Origin: Dyadobacter luteus
Lineage (GTDB): Bacteria; Bacteroidota; Bacteroidia; Cytophagales; Spirosomataceae
Assembly: GCF_003383615.1 (NCBI RefSeq)
Contig: NZ_QNUL01000001.1
Coordinates: 372,001 to 436,000, forward strand
DNA: 64,000 nucleotides
Direction of reading: 5' to 3'
Below the pieces are notes generated by a model, which made no database searches, was not told the origin of the DNA, and saw only the letters and a program-made list of their open reading frames with translations. Below, piece by piece: positions 1 to 10,747 of the stretch (positions are counted from its first letter, which is position 1; each line of letters begins with the position of its first letter). The translations under genes and the position numbers were made by a program.

Positions 1-645
1 ACTCATCCTGGCTACTTTGGCGCTTAGAGCAGGTTCATTTTCATGGCCTTTCCCAAGATCCATCATCAGCGTTTTGTCATAAGTCCCCGTATGCCAGCGC
101 TGCAATTGTCCGCCCCAGATCCCTCCCAGATACATGTAAGATTTACCGTCAGTGTCAGTAAATACAGCTGGATCTATGCTGTAACTTCCCGGTATGGGTT
201 TGTCCTCAGCTTTAAAAGGACCTGCCGGCGATTTGCTGGTAGCAACCCCGATCCGGAATACGCCATCTTTATCCTTGGCAGGAAAATAAAGGTAATAGGT
301 ACCATTTTTGTAAGCTGCATCCGGAGCCCACATCTGCTTTTCGGCCCAGGGCACATCCTTAACATCAAGCGCCATGCCATGGTCTGTTACTTTGCCACCG
401 ATTTTATCCATGGAATATACATGGTAATCGCGCATCTGAAAGTGTCCGCCTTCATCATCCTGGGGGACATCGGCCTCTACATCATGAGAGGGATAGATAT
501 ATATTTTTCCGTTAAAGACGTGTGCAGATGGATCTGCTGTATAAAGGTCCTTAACTAATGGCTGAATTTGGGATGGTGTTTGCTGGCCATAAACGCTTCC
601 AATTCCGGCTGCAAATACAAAAATGAGTTTGTTGAAAGAAATCAT
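1..645 (-). CDS. Glycoside hydrolase family 43 protein, 3' part missing at window edge
   Basis: Reading from the ATG at 645 the frame stays open for 215 codons to the left edge, so the C-terminal part lies outside. Residues 1-20 form a signal peptide ending in VYG-QQ, so the enzyme is exported. The first blade carries TADPSAHVF with Asp38 at the place of the GH43 catalytic base, followed by MWAPDAAY near 105-112 and YSIDPAVF with Asp158 at the place of the pKa-modulating Asp. The general-acid Glu would be beyond the edge. GH43 enzymes are five-bladed beta-propellers that cut arabinosyl or xylosyl linkages; the substrate cannot be fixed from this fragment. It follows susC and susD on the same strand after a 205-bp gap, so it is probably the degrading enzyme of that PUL. 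Confidence 0.85.
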   Translation of the reverse strand, partial: MISFNKLIFVFAAGIGSVYGQQTPSQIQPLVKDLYTADPSAHVFNGKIYIYPSHDVEADVPQDDEGGHFQMRDYHVYSMDKIGGKVTDHGMALDVKDVPWAEKQMWAPDAAYKNGTYYLYFPAKDKDGVFRIGVATSKSPAGPFKAEDKPIPGSYSIDPAVFTDTDGKSYMYLGGIWGGQLQRWHTGTYDKTLMMDLGKGHENEPALSAKVARMS

Positions 646-850
646 ATTCAATTTAAAAGCTAAGTTATGTTGGTAATCAAATGAGTAAGTCAACGAATAC
701 TGAATCTACTCTCCAACCATCTGACATCTGAATCTCAATAAATTTGAAGCAAAACCCGGATGTAAGTAACTAATGGTTAATCACTTACATCCGCATTCAC
801 TTTGCAGTCAACCGATTATCATGATGCAACCGGCTGATCTGCACTTTGTT

Positions 851-2806
851 TTACATATACCCGGGATTCTGATAAGCTGCCTTTTCTTCAGCAGTAATAT
901 CCAGATTATCCAATTGACCCTGCGGTATAGGTCTGAGGAAATGATAGTTTTCAATAGTTCGTTTGTAAGTAACCGGCTTATGATCACCTACCCCAGTGCC
1001 GCATATCGTGTAGCTTGCAGCAATCTCTTTCCAGGTCTGAGTACGTACCAGATCATACCAGCGGTATCCCTCGCCATAGTATTCACGTGAACGTTCTGCC
1101 AGAATGTAATTAACAGTGATTGCTGCAGGCGTAGCCGCAATCATGGCAGCGCTATTGTTTGCAATTTTCTCTACATTTCCCTGATTGTTCCAGCGCCATT
1201 TTCCTGCGCGACCACGGATTACGTTAACCAGATCCCGTGCAGTCTGGCCGGATTTTGCTGTAGCACCTTTTACAGCTGCTTCAGCCGCTACGAAATAAAG
1301 TTCTGAGAATTTGGCGATATTAAACGGACGGGTATTGGCTGCATTCGGTTGCCCCAAACCGGTTCCGTTATCAGTTCTGTAAGTTCCCAGTTTCCACAGA
1401 CCAGGGTATACAAGACGGCTTATTGCACTTGGTGCGACAACATAATCAGCTCTTCCCGGCAAAACGCCCAGTCCCACGCTACTTTTGTAGACTGAATTAG
1501 AATAGTCAATTGTTTCCGCAGGATCTTCGTTCAGAAATGTGAGAATCGCTTGCCCGGGGCGCACCTGCATATTGTTAGCATTGTACAAAAATTCATTTGT
1601 GACACCAGCTTTCGGCCAGTTACCGCGGTAAGCGGTTGTGAAAGTTCCGTCGTATCTTGAATCATTTGTTTTATCGGCAAATGTATTTTTAAAAACCTCA
1701 TGAGGAGGCGCCATACGTACCCATGGACGTCCCAGAGACTGGTCTGCTTCACGTTGAACAGAGTTAACTGTTTGTGGTGCACTCCAATTGGTCTTTGAAC
1801 TTGTAATACTTGTATAGTTCCATGTGAGCATCCAAACAGCAAAGTTATCTGCATCTCCTCCTCCTGCATAAGTCAGGCTTGATCCATTGAAAAGCTCACT
1901 GGTTTCAGTATGATCAGCATAAAGCAGCATTTCGCTGTTTCTGTCATTAGGTCCCCAGTTGACATCGTAATAGGTATCCTGAAGTTTAAACGGCCCCGGA
2001 TCGGCGATGGCTTCGGTAGCCACGTCATAAGCTTTCTGAAAATACCACTGTGCGTTGTGTCCGTCCGGATCAGTGCGTTGAGCTACCGGATAAGTCGGGA
2101 TGTTGTTCGGGTTTTCAAGCCACCAACCGTAGGTAAGATAAGCCTTTGCAAGGTACAGTCTTGCGAGCGTTTTAGTTACCCCGCCTTTCACACGGCCCGT
2201 TGCCGGCAAATCACTGACAGCCTTTACCAAATCCGGAAAAATAGCTCTTGTATACACCTCAGGTACTGTGTTTCGTTTCGATGTTCTCAATGTCGAGATA
2301 TTGAACGCAAGCTCACCCGAACCAAGATCAAGTGGTACACCGCCGAATGCCTGAACAAGCAAAAAGTAATCGAACGCACGGAAGAAACGTGCTTCGGCAA
2401 TCAATGCTTCAGAAATTCCAACAGCAGTTGCATTCTCAATAACACCATTTGCTGTATTGATGTTAGGAAAAGCATTAAACCAGACATTACTTGCATCACT
2501 ATTGTTGGCCATGATCAGTCCGCCACCTGTCAAATCGTGGATTTGGAACTGGCTACCGCCCCCACTCGCACCCCAGGTCGCTTCATCCGTACCTGTCATG
2601 CATGAGTTGTAATAGTAAGCGTTTCCGAAGATCCACCGCAAGTGGGCATACATGCCTGTTAGCCCGCCATAAACTCCTTTTTCGGTTTTAAAATACTCCG
2701 GCGTATATATCGCACGCGGATTTTCCTCCAGAATATCTGTACATCCTATTGAAAAGAGCACCAGGAGCATCATCCCCCTCAGGCTCAAAGATTGTATCCG
2801 TTTCAT
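851..2806 (-). CDS. SusD/RagB family nutrient-binding outer membrane lipoprotein
   Basis: The 651-residue product begins with a lipoprotein signal peptide whose lipobox ends at Cys (LFSIGC, around residue 22). The early motif ENPRAIYTPEYFKTEKGVYG is typical of SusD N-termini, and NVIRGRAGKWRW plus ILAERSREYYGEGYRWYDL are the conserved C-terminal SusD signatures. The protein should sit on the cell surface as a lid over the SusC porin and bind glycans. It starts 12 bp after the stop of the susC-like gene, so the two are co-transcribed. At about 650 residues it is in the larger half of the family range. The substrate is unknown; linkage to a GH43 enzyme suggests a pentose-containing plant polysaccharide. 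Confidence 0.93.
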   Translation of the reverse strand: MKRIQSLSLRGMMLLVLFSIGCTDILEENPRAIYTPEYFKTEKGVYGGLTGMYAHLRWIFGNAYYYNSCMTGTDEATWGASGGGSQFQIHDLTGGGLIMANNSDASNVWFNAFPNINTANGVIENATAVGISEALIAEARFFRAFDYFLLVQAFGGVPLDLGSGELAFNISTLRTSKRNTVPEVYTRAIFPDLVKAVSDLPATGRVKGGVTKTLARLYLAKAYLTYGWWLENPNNIPTYPVAQRTDPDGHNAQWYFQKAYDVATEAIADPGPFKLQDTYYDVNWGPNDRNSEMLLYADHTETSELFNGSSLTYAGGGDADNFAVWMLTWNYTSITSSKTNWSAPQTVNSVQREADQSLGRPWVRMAPPHEVFKNTFADKTNDSRYDGTFTTAYRGNWPKAGVTNEFLYNANNMQVRPGQAILTFLNEDPAETIDYSNSVYKSSVGLGVLPGRADYVVAPSAISRLVYPGLWKLGTYRTDNGTGLGQPNAANTRPFNIAKFSELYFVAAEAAVKGATAKSGQTARDLVNVIRGRAGKWRWNNQGNVEKIANNSAAMIAATPAAITVNYILAERSREYYGEGYRWYDLVRTQTWKEIAASYTICGTGVGDHKPVTYKRTIENYHFLRPIPQGQLDNLDITAEEKAAYQNPGYM

Positions 2807-2818
2807 ATAAAATACTAT

Positions 2819-5800
2819 TTAAAATGTCAAATTGATTCCAAGAAGGTAATTTCTTGTTGAGGGCGTATTCGTTCCGATCGTAAGTATACGTCTGAGTGCA
2901 CCTGACAACGGAACTGCTGCGTTCTCATTTCCATAAGAGTTTGTTTCAGGATCCATACCTGACTCTCTGTGGTAAGGAGAAAACATGACGAATGGATTTT
3001 GTGCTGTGAAGTATATCCTTAGTCTGGTAATACCCACTTTTTCCAACTGCCGGGAATCAAAATTATAGCCTAATGTCATTGTTCTGATCTTCAGGTAGGA
3101 AGCATCGAAGTAACCCAGGGTGCTGCCATATTTTGGGTTGTCACCTCCTATTCCGCCTGGAGCAGGGTATTTTGCGGATGTATTTTCCGGTGTCCAGTAG
3201 TCAACCTTTACGTTGTTGCCCGCTCTGGCATTGAGATTATTCAGGTAACCTGAAGAGCCATAGAGCGTACTATTCAGTAATCCACCCTTTTTGAACACAC
3301 CAACGATTCCCAAATCAAACCCTTTGTAAGAAACATGTGTGTTGAAACCTCCCTGAAAATCAGGCTGCATGCTGATGATCTGTCTGTCTGTACCGTTAAT
3401 AGGCCTTGTGGGCACACCATCACTATTGTAATCGCCTGTGTATTTCACTTTGATCATGCCAGCGTTACCGCCCGGCTCTAAGATATTTCGGTGCTCATCA
3501 CCTTCCTGCCACAGTCCTACCTTTTCGTAGTCAAAGATGGAGTTAATCGGATGGCCTACAAACCACCAGTTTCCTTCGTCGCGTTGCTGACCAGATGAAA
3601 GTGAAACGAGTTTGTTGCGGTTTGCATAAATATTGAATCCTATATCCCAGCTCCAGCCGTTTACATTTTCGAGAACTGTCCCGTTCAGGTTAAATTCGAT
3701 ACCCCGGTTCTGGGTCTGTCCGATATTGGCTGTATAACTGCCCACACCTGATGTTGCCGGTAAGCCTACTCCAAGCAGTACATTTTTGGTTTGCTGAGAG
3801 TAATATTCGAAAGTACCCGACAAACGGTTGCTGAGCAGTTTAAAGTCCAGCCCTAAGTTAGTAGTGTTAGAGAACTCCCATCCTAACCGTGGATTAGGCG
3901 CATTGGAAACATAGAATCCCGTTGAATAAACATCATCTCCGAAGTTGTAAGGTCGTGTAGAGAGTAAACCTAATGTTTCGTAAGGATTCACAGCCTGATT
4001 GGACGTCTGCCCATATCCTGCTCTCAGCTTTAGAAGATTTATTTGGGATATTCCGGACATAAAACTCTCCTTTGAGATATTCCAGCCAGCTGAAAAAGCA
4101 GGGTATGCATTCCACTGGTGTCCGGAAGCCAAACGGGATGATCCGTCAGCACGATAGGTTACACTCAACATGTAACGATCATCATAGGAATACATAGCCC
4201 GCCCCATGTAAGAGAGAAGCCCCCATTGATTGTAACCCTGGTTGGCGGGATTGACAGTGATGATACCATCCGCACGGCCCAGGTTATAAAACTGAAAAGC
4301 ATCTGCCGGAATATCGCGGGCACCAACAGAGGAATTGTTGGATGTATTTTGCTGCGCTGAATAAAGAGCTACTGCGTTGATAATGTGCTTACCTATAGTC
4401 TTATCATAACTAAGGATGTTCTCGATGGCCCAGTTTGTAGTCAGAGAGTTATTAATCCCTCCTTCTGACACATTAAGCGGGTTTCCGCTGAAAACACCCT
4501 GTCCCCGGTAGTTTCCACCTGTAGTATGTCTGAAATTAAGTCCGAGATTGGCACGGTATTTCAAACCTGTCACCCCGGGAATCTTCAGCTCTCCGAATAG
4601 CGTATTGTAGGAACCATAAGCTTTTGACTGGTCAATGTAGCTGTCTCCCAGCGCGTTAAACCGGTCCAGTGAAGGAACCCATTGCGGACCTGAAGTCTGC
4701 TCCTGAACAAGGGTTTTCATGCTTCCGTCGGCATTGTAGGGATTTGTTATTGGTGTTCTTCCAAGCGCCATGCCTACTGCCGGCATGTTATTCCCATTGT
4801 TAATTGTGAAGTTTGAGTTGGTCGACAAACCAAGTTTGATGTACTTGTTAACATCCTGATCTACCGAGCCCTGCAGTGTGTACCGGGTAAAGTTCTGCAA
4901 CGGCACAACAGCATTTTCTTTATAGTAACCCAGACCAAAAGAATAGCTTCCCTTTTCGGTACCTGCCGATACGCTCAGGTCATGGCTGGTCATCATACCG
5001 TTACGGTAAATCATGTCCTGCCAGTCAGTATCGACATCATTGGATTCATCGATTGTATTTTGAAATCTCTGAAGACTGGCAGCCCGCAACGCGGCAAACT
5101 CAGGACCATTCATCATCGGATACTTGGCAAAAACCGAAGTGACCCCGTGAAATCCATTATAGCTGAAAAGTGCTTTCTGATTACGTTTTCCAGAATTCGT
5201 TGTTATCAGAATTACACCGTTGGCTCCTCTTGATCCGTAGATTGCCGTAGCAGATGCATCTTTAAGAATATCAAGACTCTTGATGTTATTGGGGTTGATA
5301 TCCGTCAGCGATCCGGCAAAAGGGATACCGTCCAAAACGATTAACGGATTATTATCAGCCCGCAAAGAACGTTGTCCCCGGATAAGAATCTGCATGGCAG
5401 ATCCTGGTTTGGTAGACGTTTGTGAAATATCTACACCCACTACCCGTCCCTGCAAGGCCTGCGACAGGTTTGCAGAAGGCACTTCGCGCATAATGTCTCC
5501 GGTGATCGATACCACCGATCCTGTCACAGCTTCCTGGCGCTGAGTTCCGTAGCCTACAACGACAACCTCGTTGAGTACCTTACTATCAGATTTAAGAACA
5601 ACATTGACAGTCTTTTGTGAACCCACCGCTATTTCCCGGGGCACATAGCCAACCAGAGATACGACCAGAACGGCGTCTGCGCCTTCTGTCACCCTCAATT
5701 TGAAACTTCCGTCAGCATCGGTAATTGTTCCGGTCGTTGTAGCTTTCACAAGAATGCTCGCGCCGGGCAAACCTACGCCGTCTTCGTCGGTTACCTTACC

Positions 5801-5959
5801 TGTAATCTCTGTGTCTGCGACAGATAGCGTACTCTGCCGGCCAAGGCTTGTGCTGGCAGCGATTACATCTGCCCGGGCAGCACCCAGCAGTAGAATAGGC
5901 AGGCTTGAAAGCCCCATAATCCTGGCCAGTGTATTTCGGTTTAATAAACAGTCATGCAT
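2819..5959 (-). CDS. SusC/RagA family TonB-linked outer membrane transporter
   Basis: The protein has 1046 residues. A signal sequence is followed by a carboxypeptidase-regulatory-like domain (about 50-130, TDADGSFKLRV, VVSLVGYVPREI), then the TonB-box/plug signature EVVVVGYGTQRQEAVTGSV and plug motifs LQGRVVGVDISQ and KDASATAIYGSRGANGVILI. The rest is a 22-strand beta-barrel ending in the aromatic-terminated strand NYLLGINLTF. It imports glycan fragments across the outer membrane with energy from TonB-ExbBD, together with the SusD partner 12 bp downstream. It is transcribed divergently from the HTCS regulator at 6564, the standard PUL arrangement, so induction by that regulator is likely (inference). 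No clear TTTG/TAnnTTTG promoter was found close to its start. Confidence 0.95.
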   Translation of the reverse strand: MHDCLLNRNTLARIMGLSSLPILLLGAARADVIAASTSLGRQSTLSVADTEITGKVTDEDGVGLPGASILVKATTTGTITDADGSFKLRVTEGADAVLVVSLVGYVPREIAVGSQKTVNVVLKSDSKVLNEVVVVGYGTQRQEAVTGSVVSITGDIMREVPSANLSQALQGRVVGVDISQTSTKPGSAMQILIRGQRSLRADNNPLIVLDGIPFAGSLTDINPNNIKSLDILKDASATAIYGSRGANGVILITTNSGKRNQKALFSYNGFHGVTSVFAKYPMMNGPEFAALRAASLQRFQNTIDESNDVDTDWQDMIYRNGMMTSHDLSVSAGTEKGSYSFGLGYYKENAVVPLQNFTRYTLQGSVDQDVNKYIKLGLSTNSNFTINNGNNMPAVGMALGRTPITNPYNADGSMKTLVQEQTSGPQWVPSLDRFNALGDSYIDQSKAYGSYNTLFGELKIPGVTGLKYRANLGLNFRHTTGGNYRGQGVFSGNPLNVSEGGINNSLTTNWAIENILSYDKTIGKHIINAVALYSAQQNTSNNSSVGARDIPADAFQFYNLGRADGIITVNPANQGYNQWGLLSYMGRAMYSYDDRYMLSVTYRADGSSRLASGHQWNAYPAFSAGWNISKESFMSGISQINLLKLRAGYGQTSNQAVNPYETLGLLSTRPYNFGDDVYSTGFYVSNAPNPRLGWEFSNTTNLGLDFKLLSNRLSGTFEYYSQQTKNVLLGVGLPATSGVGSYTANIGQTQNRGIEFNLNGTVLENVNGWSWDIGFNIYANRNKLVSLSSGQQRDEGNWWFVGHPINSIFDYEKVGLWQEGDEHRNILEPGGNAGMIKVKYTGDYNSDGVPTRPINGTDRQIISMQPDFQGGFNTHVSYKGFDLGIVGVFKKGGLLNSTLYGSSGYLNNLNARAGNNVKVDYWTPENTSAKYPAPGGIGGDNPKYGSTLGYFDASYLKIRTMTLGYNFDSRQLEKVGITRLRIYFTAQNPFVMFSPYHRESGMDPETNSYGNENAAVPLSGALRRILTIGTNTPSTRNYLLGINLTF

Positions 5960-6563
5960 AATTGATGTATGATTTGATGTTTGGGATAAATTTTATTTGA
6001 GAGCCGGGCTTTCTGCAAGCCGGTATTTGCTGAGTCAATCAGGGTTTTGTCATAGATTTTAGGGTTTAATAAACTGGTGAGGAACATTTCATTATTATTA
6101 AGATGATGGTTTCGATTAGGATTAACTTATGGCTACGCCGCTCAATTAGTGTCAATTTGACAATACTAAATTTTGGCACGACGAACCCCGTGTGGTGCGC
6201 TTTGGGCGGTTGCTTTTCAGTGTTCCTTTATCAGTTGTCCGTTAGCATGAACCTGCCAGCCGTACCAAATTTAATTCATGACTTTTCTGAGATATTATTT
6301 AATTTATTTCCTACAAAAGTAGCATTCATTGAGGCTGCCGTGTGAGCACATTTGTTCATTTTAACGGTACTATTGTTCAAATTGGACTAAAAAATGCCGG
6401 ATTCGGAGACAAACTTGCATTTTTTGGATTTATTTACCGTTTTTGCAGTGGATTTGGACATCAAACATCCGGATTTCACATCATCATTAATTCTAAACTT
6501 TTTTTCGGGCTCAGGCGGGTACTGTTGTCTTGTTTTCGGGTAATATTTTAACCCATCTTTTCC
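5960..6563. other. Divergent control region between susC and the HTCS gene
   Basis: These 604 bases lie between two divergent starts and hold no convincing gene. The small open frames in it (6103-6345, 6342-6551) lack homology-like features and have poor composition. A minus-strand TAnnTTTG-like box (TACTTTTG) sits at 6314-6321 but has no good -33 partner. A short imperfect hairpin (CCGGGCTT...AAGCCGG, 6004-6023) lies 45-64 bases upstream of the susC start. The HTCS operator is expected here but cannot be pointed to. Confidence 0.5.
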
Positions 6564-9500
6564 ATGTGCTTTAATAACTCATACATCCGCCTCCTTTCTT
6601 TGCTGTCAATAATGATCGGGGTTACTTTTGCTACTCTGGCGCAACGCCGTGAGCCCAAGTTTACCTCTCTGACATCCATGGATGGGTTGTCTTCCAATAC
6701 AGTTACTGCTATTCTCAAGGACCGTTACGGTCTGATGTGGTTTGCGACCGAAGACGGCCTGAACAGATTTGACGGAACGGACGTATTGGTGTACAGACAT
6801 AATAAAAAGGATTCAACGTCTTTGAGAGCGAGTGAGATTTCAAGCCTTCATCAGGATGCGCATGGCAGTATCTGGGTCGGTACAATTGAAGGCGGCCTGC
6901 ATCTTTATAACAGGAATAAGGATTCGTTTGAAAGTATCGCCTCTCCCCATAGTGTAACAAGTTTAACCAGTGATGCAAAAGGCAGGTTATGGGCTGGCAC
7001 TTCGGGCGGGCTAATCAGTGTAAATCCCCGGACGCGTCAGATCACCACTTTTTCTTCTTCAGCCCATATTCCCGATCAGATTTCGAAGGGTTTGATTCTG
7101 AGTGTAGCCATCGACAGAAAACAAAGAGTTTGGATAGGCTCAGACAAAGGCCTGTTCAGAATCGACACCTTTGATAAATACGAAGAGCATGTGAATTACC
7201 TGCAATCACTACCAGATGAGGCTGGCTCACGCTCTGTAAAATCCATCCTGGAAGACCACCAGGGCAACATATGGGTAGGTACCTTCAGCGGACTGTTTAA
7301 ACTCAATGCAGACGGACGGATACTTCAAAGATTCCGGTTCGAAGCAGGGAACAAGAATTCCCTCAGCAGTAACATGGTATTCGCCATGGCCAGGGAAAAC
7401 AACAGGTATTTATGGGTCTGCACCGATGCAGGGCTGGATATTTTGGACACTGCGACAGGATCCATTACACGGCACGGGCCTGACCCCAGAACACAGTTCA
7501 GCCTGAATAACAAATCGATAAGGAGCATACTTATCGATAATGAAGGGATTTGCTGGCTGGGGACTTACAAAGGAGGAGTTAACAAATATGACAGAAATCT
7601 GGCCATTTTCGGCTTAACAAGATCAGACGTCAACGACCCATACGGTTTGAGCGCACCTTTTGTGACATCGTTCGCACAGACGGCATCCGGTGAACTGTTT
7701 GTGGGTACAGATGGCGGAGGGCTCAACTTATACAACCGTAAGACAAACCTGTTTAAAAAATTCCGGATCAATCCAAAAAACAAAAGTGCTTCGTCTGGTC
7801 TTGCTATTTTAGCGCTTGAACTCGCCTCGGAAAATGAACTTTGGATTGGCACATTTCAAGATGGCCTCTTGCGGTTCAATCCTCAAACAGGCGCCTACAC
7901 ACAATTTACCCGTGGCAAAGACTCTGTCAGTCTGGCCAACAATGATATCTTCTGTATTCAGAAGGATAGAAATGGTAATGTATGGATTGGCAGCAACGGA
8001 GGAGGTCTGCATCGCTATAACCGCGAAACGCAGCAGATAGTACGTTATCACAGACCTGACCTCCCTATTTCCCAAAGGATAATCCCTCTTAACGGATACA
8101 TCAGAGATATCATGCAGGATCGCAGTGGCCAGCTCTGGATTGCATCTCACGGTACAGGTATTGCGGTTTTTAATCCGGCTACAAAGAAGTCTGTTTTGCT
8201 CAACAAGCAGACAAGCGACTTACCCACCAATATTGCTTTCTCGCTGCTACAGGACAGCCACGGCAATATCTGGGTTGGGACATCGGGTGAAGGGCTGGCT
8301 TTGTATAATCCGAAAACCCGGAAATTTACAACTTACGGGGAGCGGGAAGGGCTGGCTAGCGGCATTGTCAATAAGGTGCTTGAAGATGCTCAGGGCCGTA
8401 TATGGCTTAGTACTAACCAGGGAATCAGCACGTTTGACCCGAAAAGTAAAAAGTTTACCAACTACACCTCTTTTAACGGTATTCAAAACAAAACGTTTGT
8501 GCTGGGTTCCGGTATCCGTACATCGGACAACATGCTTTTCTTTGGAGGAATTGCTGGTTTTAATGACATTGACACACGCATACTTCCGTCTGGTAAAAGC
8601 CTTCCGCCCATCATTCTCAAAGATCTCAGAATAGGAAACAAAACCATCACTCCGGCAGATTCAAACTTTATTGATGCTGATATTTCAGTGGCCAAAACAA
8701 TCAATCTTGACTATAAACAGAATTTTTCTGTCGGCTATACAGCGCTGGATTACACCAATCCCAGACAAGTCCACTACCGTCACAGGCTCTTGGGAATGCA
8801 GACAGAATGGACTGAATCCGCCGCCAGTAACATTGCCAGCTATACCAACCTGAGTCCGGGAAAGTACGTATTTGAAGTCCAGGCGAGCTCTGATGGGATC
8901 AACTGGGGACCACAAACCAAATCTGTGGCTGTACATGTAGAGCCACCGTTTTATCTGACGGTTTATGCGTACGTGCTGTATTTTCTGGCGCCATTCGCGA
9001 TTGTGTACTACATGAGACGACGTGGTATACAAAAGCTTAAAAAACAATTTCAACAGCAGCAACAGCAGGCCGAAGCAGAGCGAGCGAAAGAGATGGACAA
9101 AATGAAAATCAAGTTTCTTACCAACTTAAGTCATGAGTTCCGAACACCAATATCCTTAATTCTTGCGCCCACTGAAAACCTTCTGGTAAAAACCAGGGCT
9201 ACCGAACTTCATGCATCTGCGGCAGCCATTAAAAGGAATGCAAAAAGGCTTCTGAATTTGGTGGATCAGCTATTGGATTTTAAAAACATGCAGCAGCAGG
9301 AACTTACACTTGATCTGAGCCGAAAAGACATCGTCTCCTTTATCAGGGATACCTGCGAGCAGTTCAGTGATCTTTCTATACGAAAGGGAATTCAGTTTAA
9401 AATTGACAACAGCCTGAGTCAGCTTGTAATGGATTTTGATACCGGCAAACTGGAGCGTATACTTTTTAATCTGCTATCCAACGCGTTTAAATTCACGGCC

Positions 9501-10685
9501 AAAGGTGGTGAGGTAAGATTAACTATCGATCAGCAAGTTCACGAAAATAATAACCAATCACTAACCATTACCATTTCCGATACAGGCGTGGGTATTCCAA
9601 AGGACAAGCACGACAAAATATTTGACCGGTTCTTTCAAAACGAAACAGATCTGTCCGTACTTAATCAGGGCAGCGGGATTGGCCTTTCGATTGTACGTGA
9701 ATTTGTTCATTTACACAATGGAACCATCACCGTTACCAGTGAGCCCGGATCCGGAAGTACATTCATAGTCAGCTTACCGATAAGCCCTGAATGCAAACCG
9801 GTACCAGCCCTTCAACACTCTGATCAGGAAAGTACTGAATCTAAGATTAGTACTGAAAATATTAGTATCAAAAAGGATAAACCTTATGTTGAAGACCCTT
9901 CCAATGTACTGATCATTGAAGATAATGACGAGTTCAGAAACTATCTTAAAGAAAATCTGACCCCGTATTACAATGTAATTGAGGCTGGTAACGGTAAAGA
10001 GGGCTGGCAAAAAACGCTCAGCCATCATCCGGAGCTGATCGTGAGCGACATCGCAATGCCCGAAATGGATGGGATTACACTGAGCCAAAAAATCAAAGCA
10101 GATAAACGGACCAAGCACATTCCGATTATTTTACTGACGGCATCATCCGGTGAACAGCAGCAATTGGAAGGTCTCAATTCGGGTGCCAACGACTACCTGA
10201 CCAAGCCTTTTAATTTTGACATTCTGAATGCAAAAATTAACAACCTGATATTGCTCAACCGGCTTTTGAAAGGCGTTTATTCACGGCAAATCAAAATCTC
10301 AGGGCAGGATCCTCAGATACAATCCAGCCAGGAGAAACTTCTCAAAGATATGTTGTCCTACATTGAAGATAACATTCATAGTACTCAGCTCAGCGTAGAA
10401 AATTTAAGCAAACATGTGGGCATGAGCCGGGGTACACTTTACAGCAAAGTTCTGGAAATGAGCGGACAAACCCCTATTGAATTTATCCGGTCAATTAAAC
10501 TTGAAAAAGCAGCGGTGTTACTTGAAAACAGCGATCTGAGCATTTCACAGATTTCATACATGACCGGCTTCACTGCCCCTAATTACTTTGCAAAGTCTTT
10601 TAAAGCCAAGTTTAATATGCTTCCGACAGAGTATAAGACTAAAAAGAAAAGGCTGATCTCCCAGGGATCAACGGCCAGTTCATAG
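6564..10685 (+). CDS. Hybrid two-component system sensor/regulator (HTCS) of the PUL
   Basis: This 1373-residue protein joins sensor kinase and DNA-binding regulator in one chain. Domain order: signal peptide (about 1-26); a long periplasmic part of repeated beta-propeller blades (Reg_prop motifs such as GLWVGT/IWIGSNGGGL, about 30-690); a Y_Y_Y domain (about 700-790); one membrane helix (about 800-818); HisKA with LSHEFRTP and phospho-His857; HATPase with N box LLSNAFKFT, DTGVGIP and GSGIGLSIV; a receiver domain with LIVSDIAMP and phospho-Asp1162; and an AraC-type HTH at the C-terminus (SISQISYMTGF). In this family the periplasmic propeller binds a specific oligosaccharide and switches on the adjacent PUL. 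Here the obvious target is the divergent susC-susD-GH43 unit. Confidence 0.95.
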   Translation: MCFNNSYIRLLSLLSIMIGVTFATLAQRREPKFTSLTSMDGLSSNTVTAILKDRYGLMWFATEDGLNRFDGTDVLVYRHNKKDSTSLRASEISSLHQDAHGSIWVGTIEGGLHLYNRNKDSFESIASPHSVTSLTSDAKGRLWAGTSGGLISVNPRTRQITTFSSSAHIPDQISKGLILSVAIDRKQRVWIGSDKGLFRIDTFDKYEEHVNYLQSLPDEAGSRSVKSILEDHQGNIWVGTFSGLFKLNADGRILQRFRFEAGNKNSLSSNMVFAMARENNRYLWVCTDAGLDILDTATGSITRHGPDPRTQFSLNNKSIRSILIDNEGICWLGTYKGGVNKYDRNLAIFGLTRSDVNDPYGLSAPFVTSFAQTASGELFVGTDGGGLNLYNRKTNLFKKFRINPKNKSASSGLAILALELASENELWIGTFQDGLLRFNPQTGAYTQFTRGKDSVSLANNDIFCIQKDRNGNVWIGSNGGGLHRYNRETQQIVRYHRPDLPISQRIIPLNGYIRDIMQDRSGQLWIASHGTGIAVFNPATKKSVLLNKQTSDLPTNIAFSLLQDSHGNIWVGTSGEGLALYNPKTRKFTTYGEREGLASGIVNKVLEDAQGRIWLSTNQGISTFDPKSKKFTNYTSFNGIQNKTFVLGSGIRTSDNMLFFGGIAGFNDIDTRILPSGKSLPPIILKDLRIGNKTITPADSNFIDADISVAKTINLDYKQNFSVGYTALDYTNPRQVHYRHRLLGMQTEWTESAASNIASYTNLSPGKYVFEVQASSDGINWGPQTKSVAVHVEPPFYLTVYAYVLYFLAPFAIVYYMRRRGIQKLKKQFQQQQQQAEAERAKEMDKMKIKFLTNLSHEFRTPISLILAPTENLLVKTRATELHASAAAIKRNAKRLLNLVDQLLDFKNMQQQELTLDLSRKDIVSFIRDTCEQFSDLSIRKGIQFKIDNSLSQLVMDFDTGKLERILFNLLSNAFKFTAKGGEVRLTIDQQVHENNNQSLTITISDTGVGIPKDKHDKIFDRFFQNETDLSVLNQGSGIGLSIVREFVHLHNGTITVTSEPGSGSTFIVSLPISPECKPVPALQHSDQESTESKISTENISIKKDKPYVEDPSNVLIIEDNDEFRNYLKENLTPYYNVIEAGNGKEGWQKTLSHHPELIVSDIAMPEMDGITLSQKIKADKRTKHIPIILLTASSGEQQQLEGLNSGANDYLTKPFNFDILNAKINNLILLNRLLKGVYSRQIKISGQDPQIQSSQEKLLKDMLSYIEDNIHSTQLSVENLSKHVGMSRGTLYSKVLEMSGQTPIEFIRSIKLEKAAVLLENSDLSISQISYMTGFTAPNYFAKSFKAKFNMLPTEYKTKKKRLISQGSTASS

Positions 10686-10747
10686 TATTTGAGTCTTCCA
10701 GTGTCAAACAGCTTATGATTAACCAACTATCTTAAATATTTTTTCCA

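Noticed and set aside
1910-2605. 231-codon plus-strand open frame opposite susD
   Set aside because: It lies entirely antisense to a strongly supported SusD gene, and its residues look like reverse-strand shadow sequence with no domain pattern.
6103-6551. Two small plus-strand frames in the susC/HTCS intergenic region
   Set aside because: Their composition and lack of any domain or start signal argue against coding; the region is better read as control DNA.
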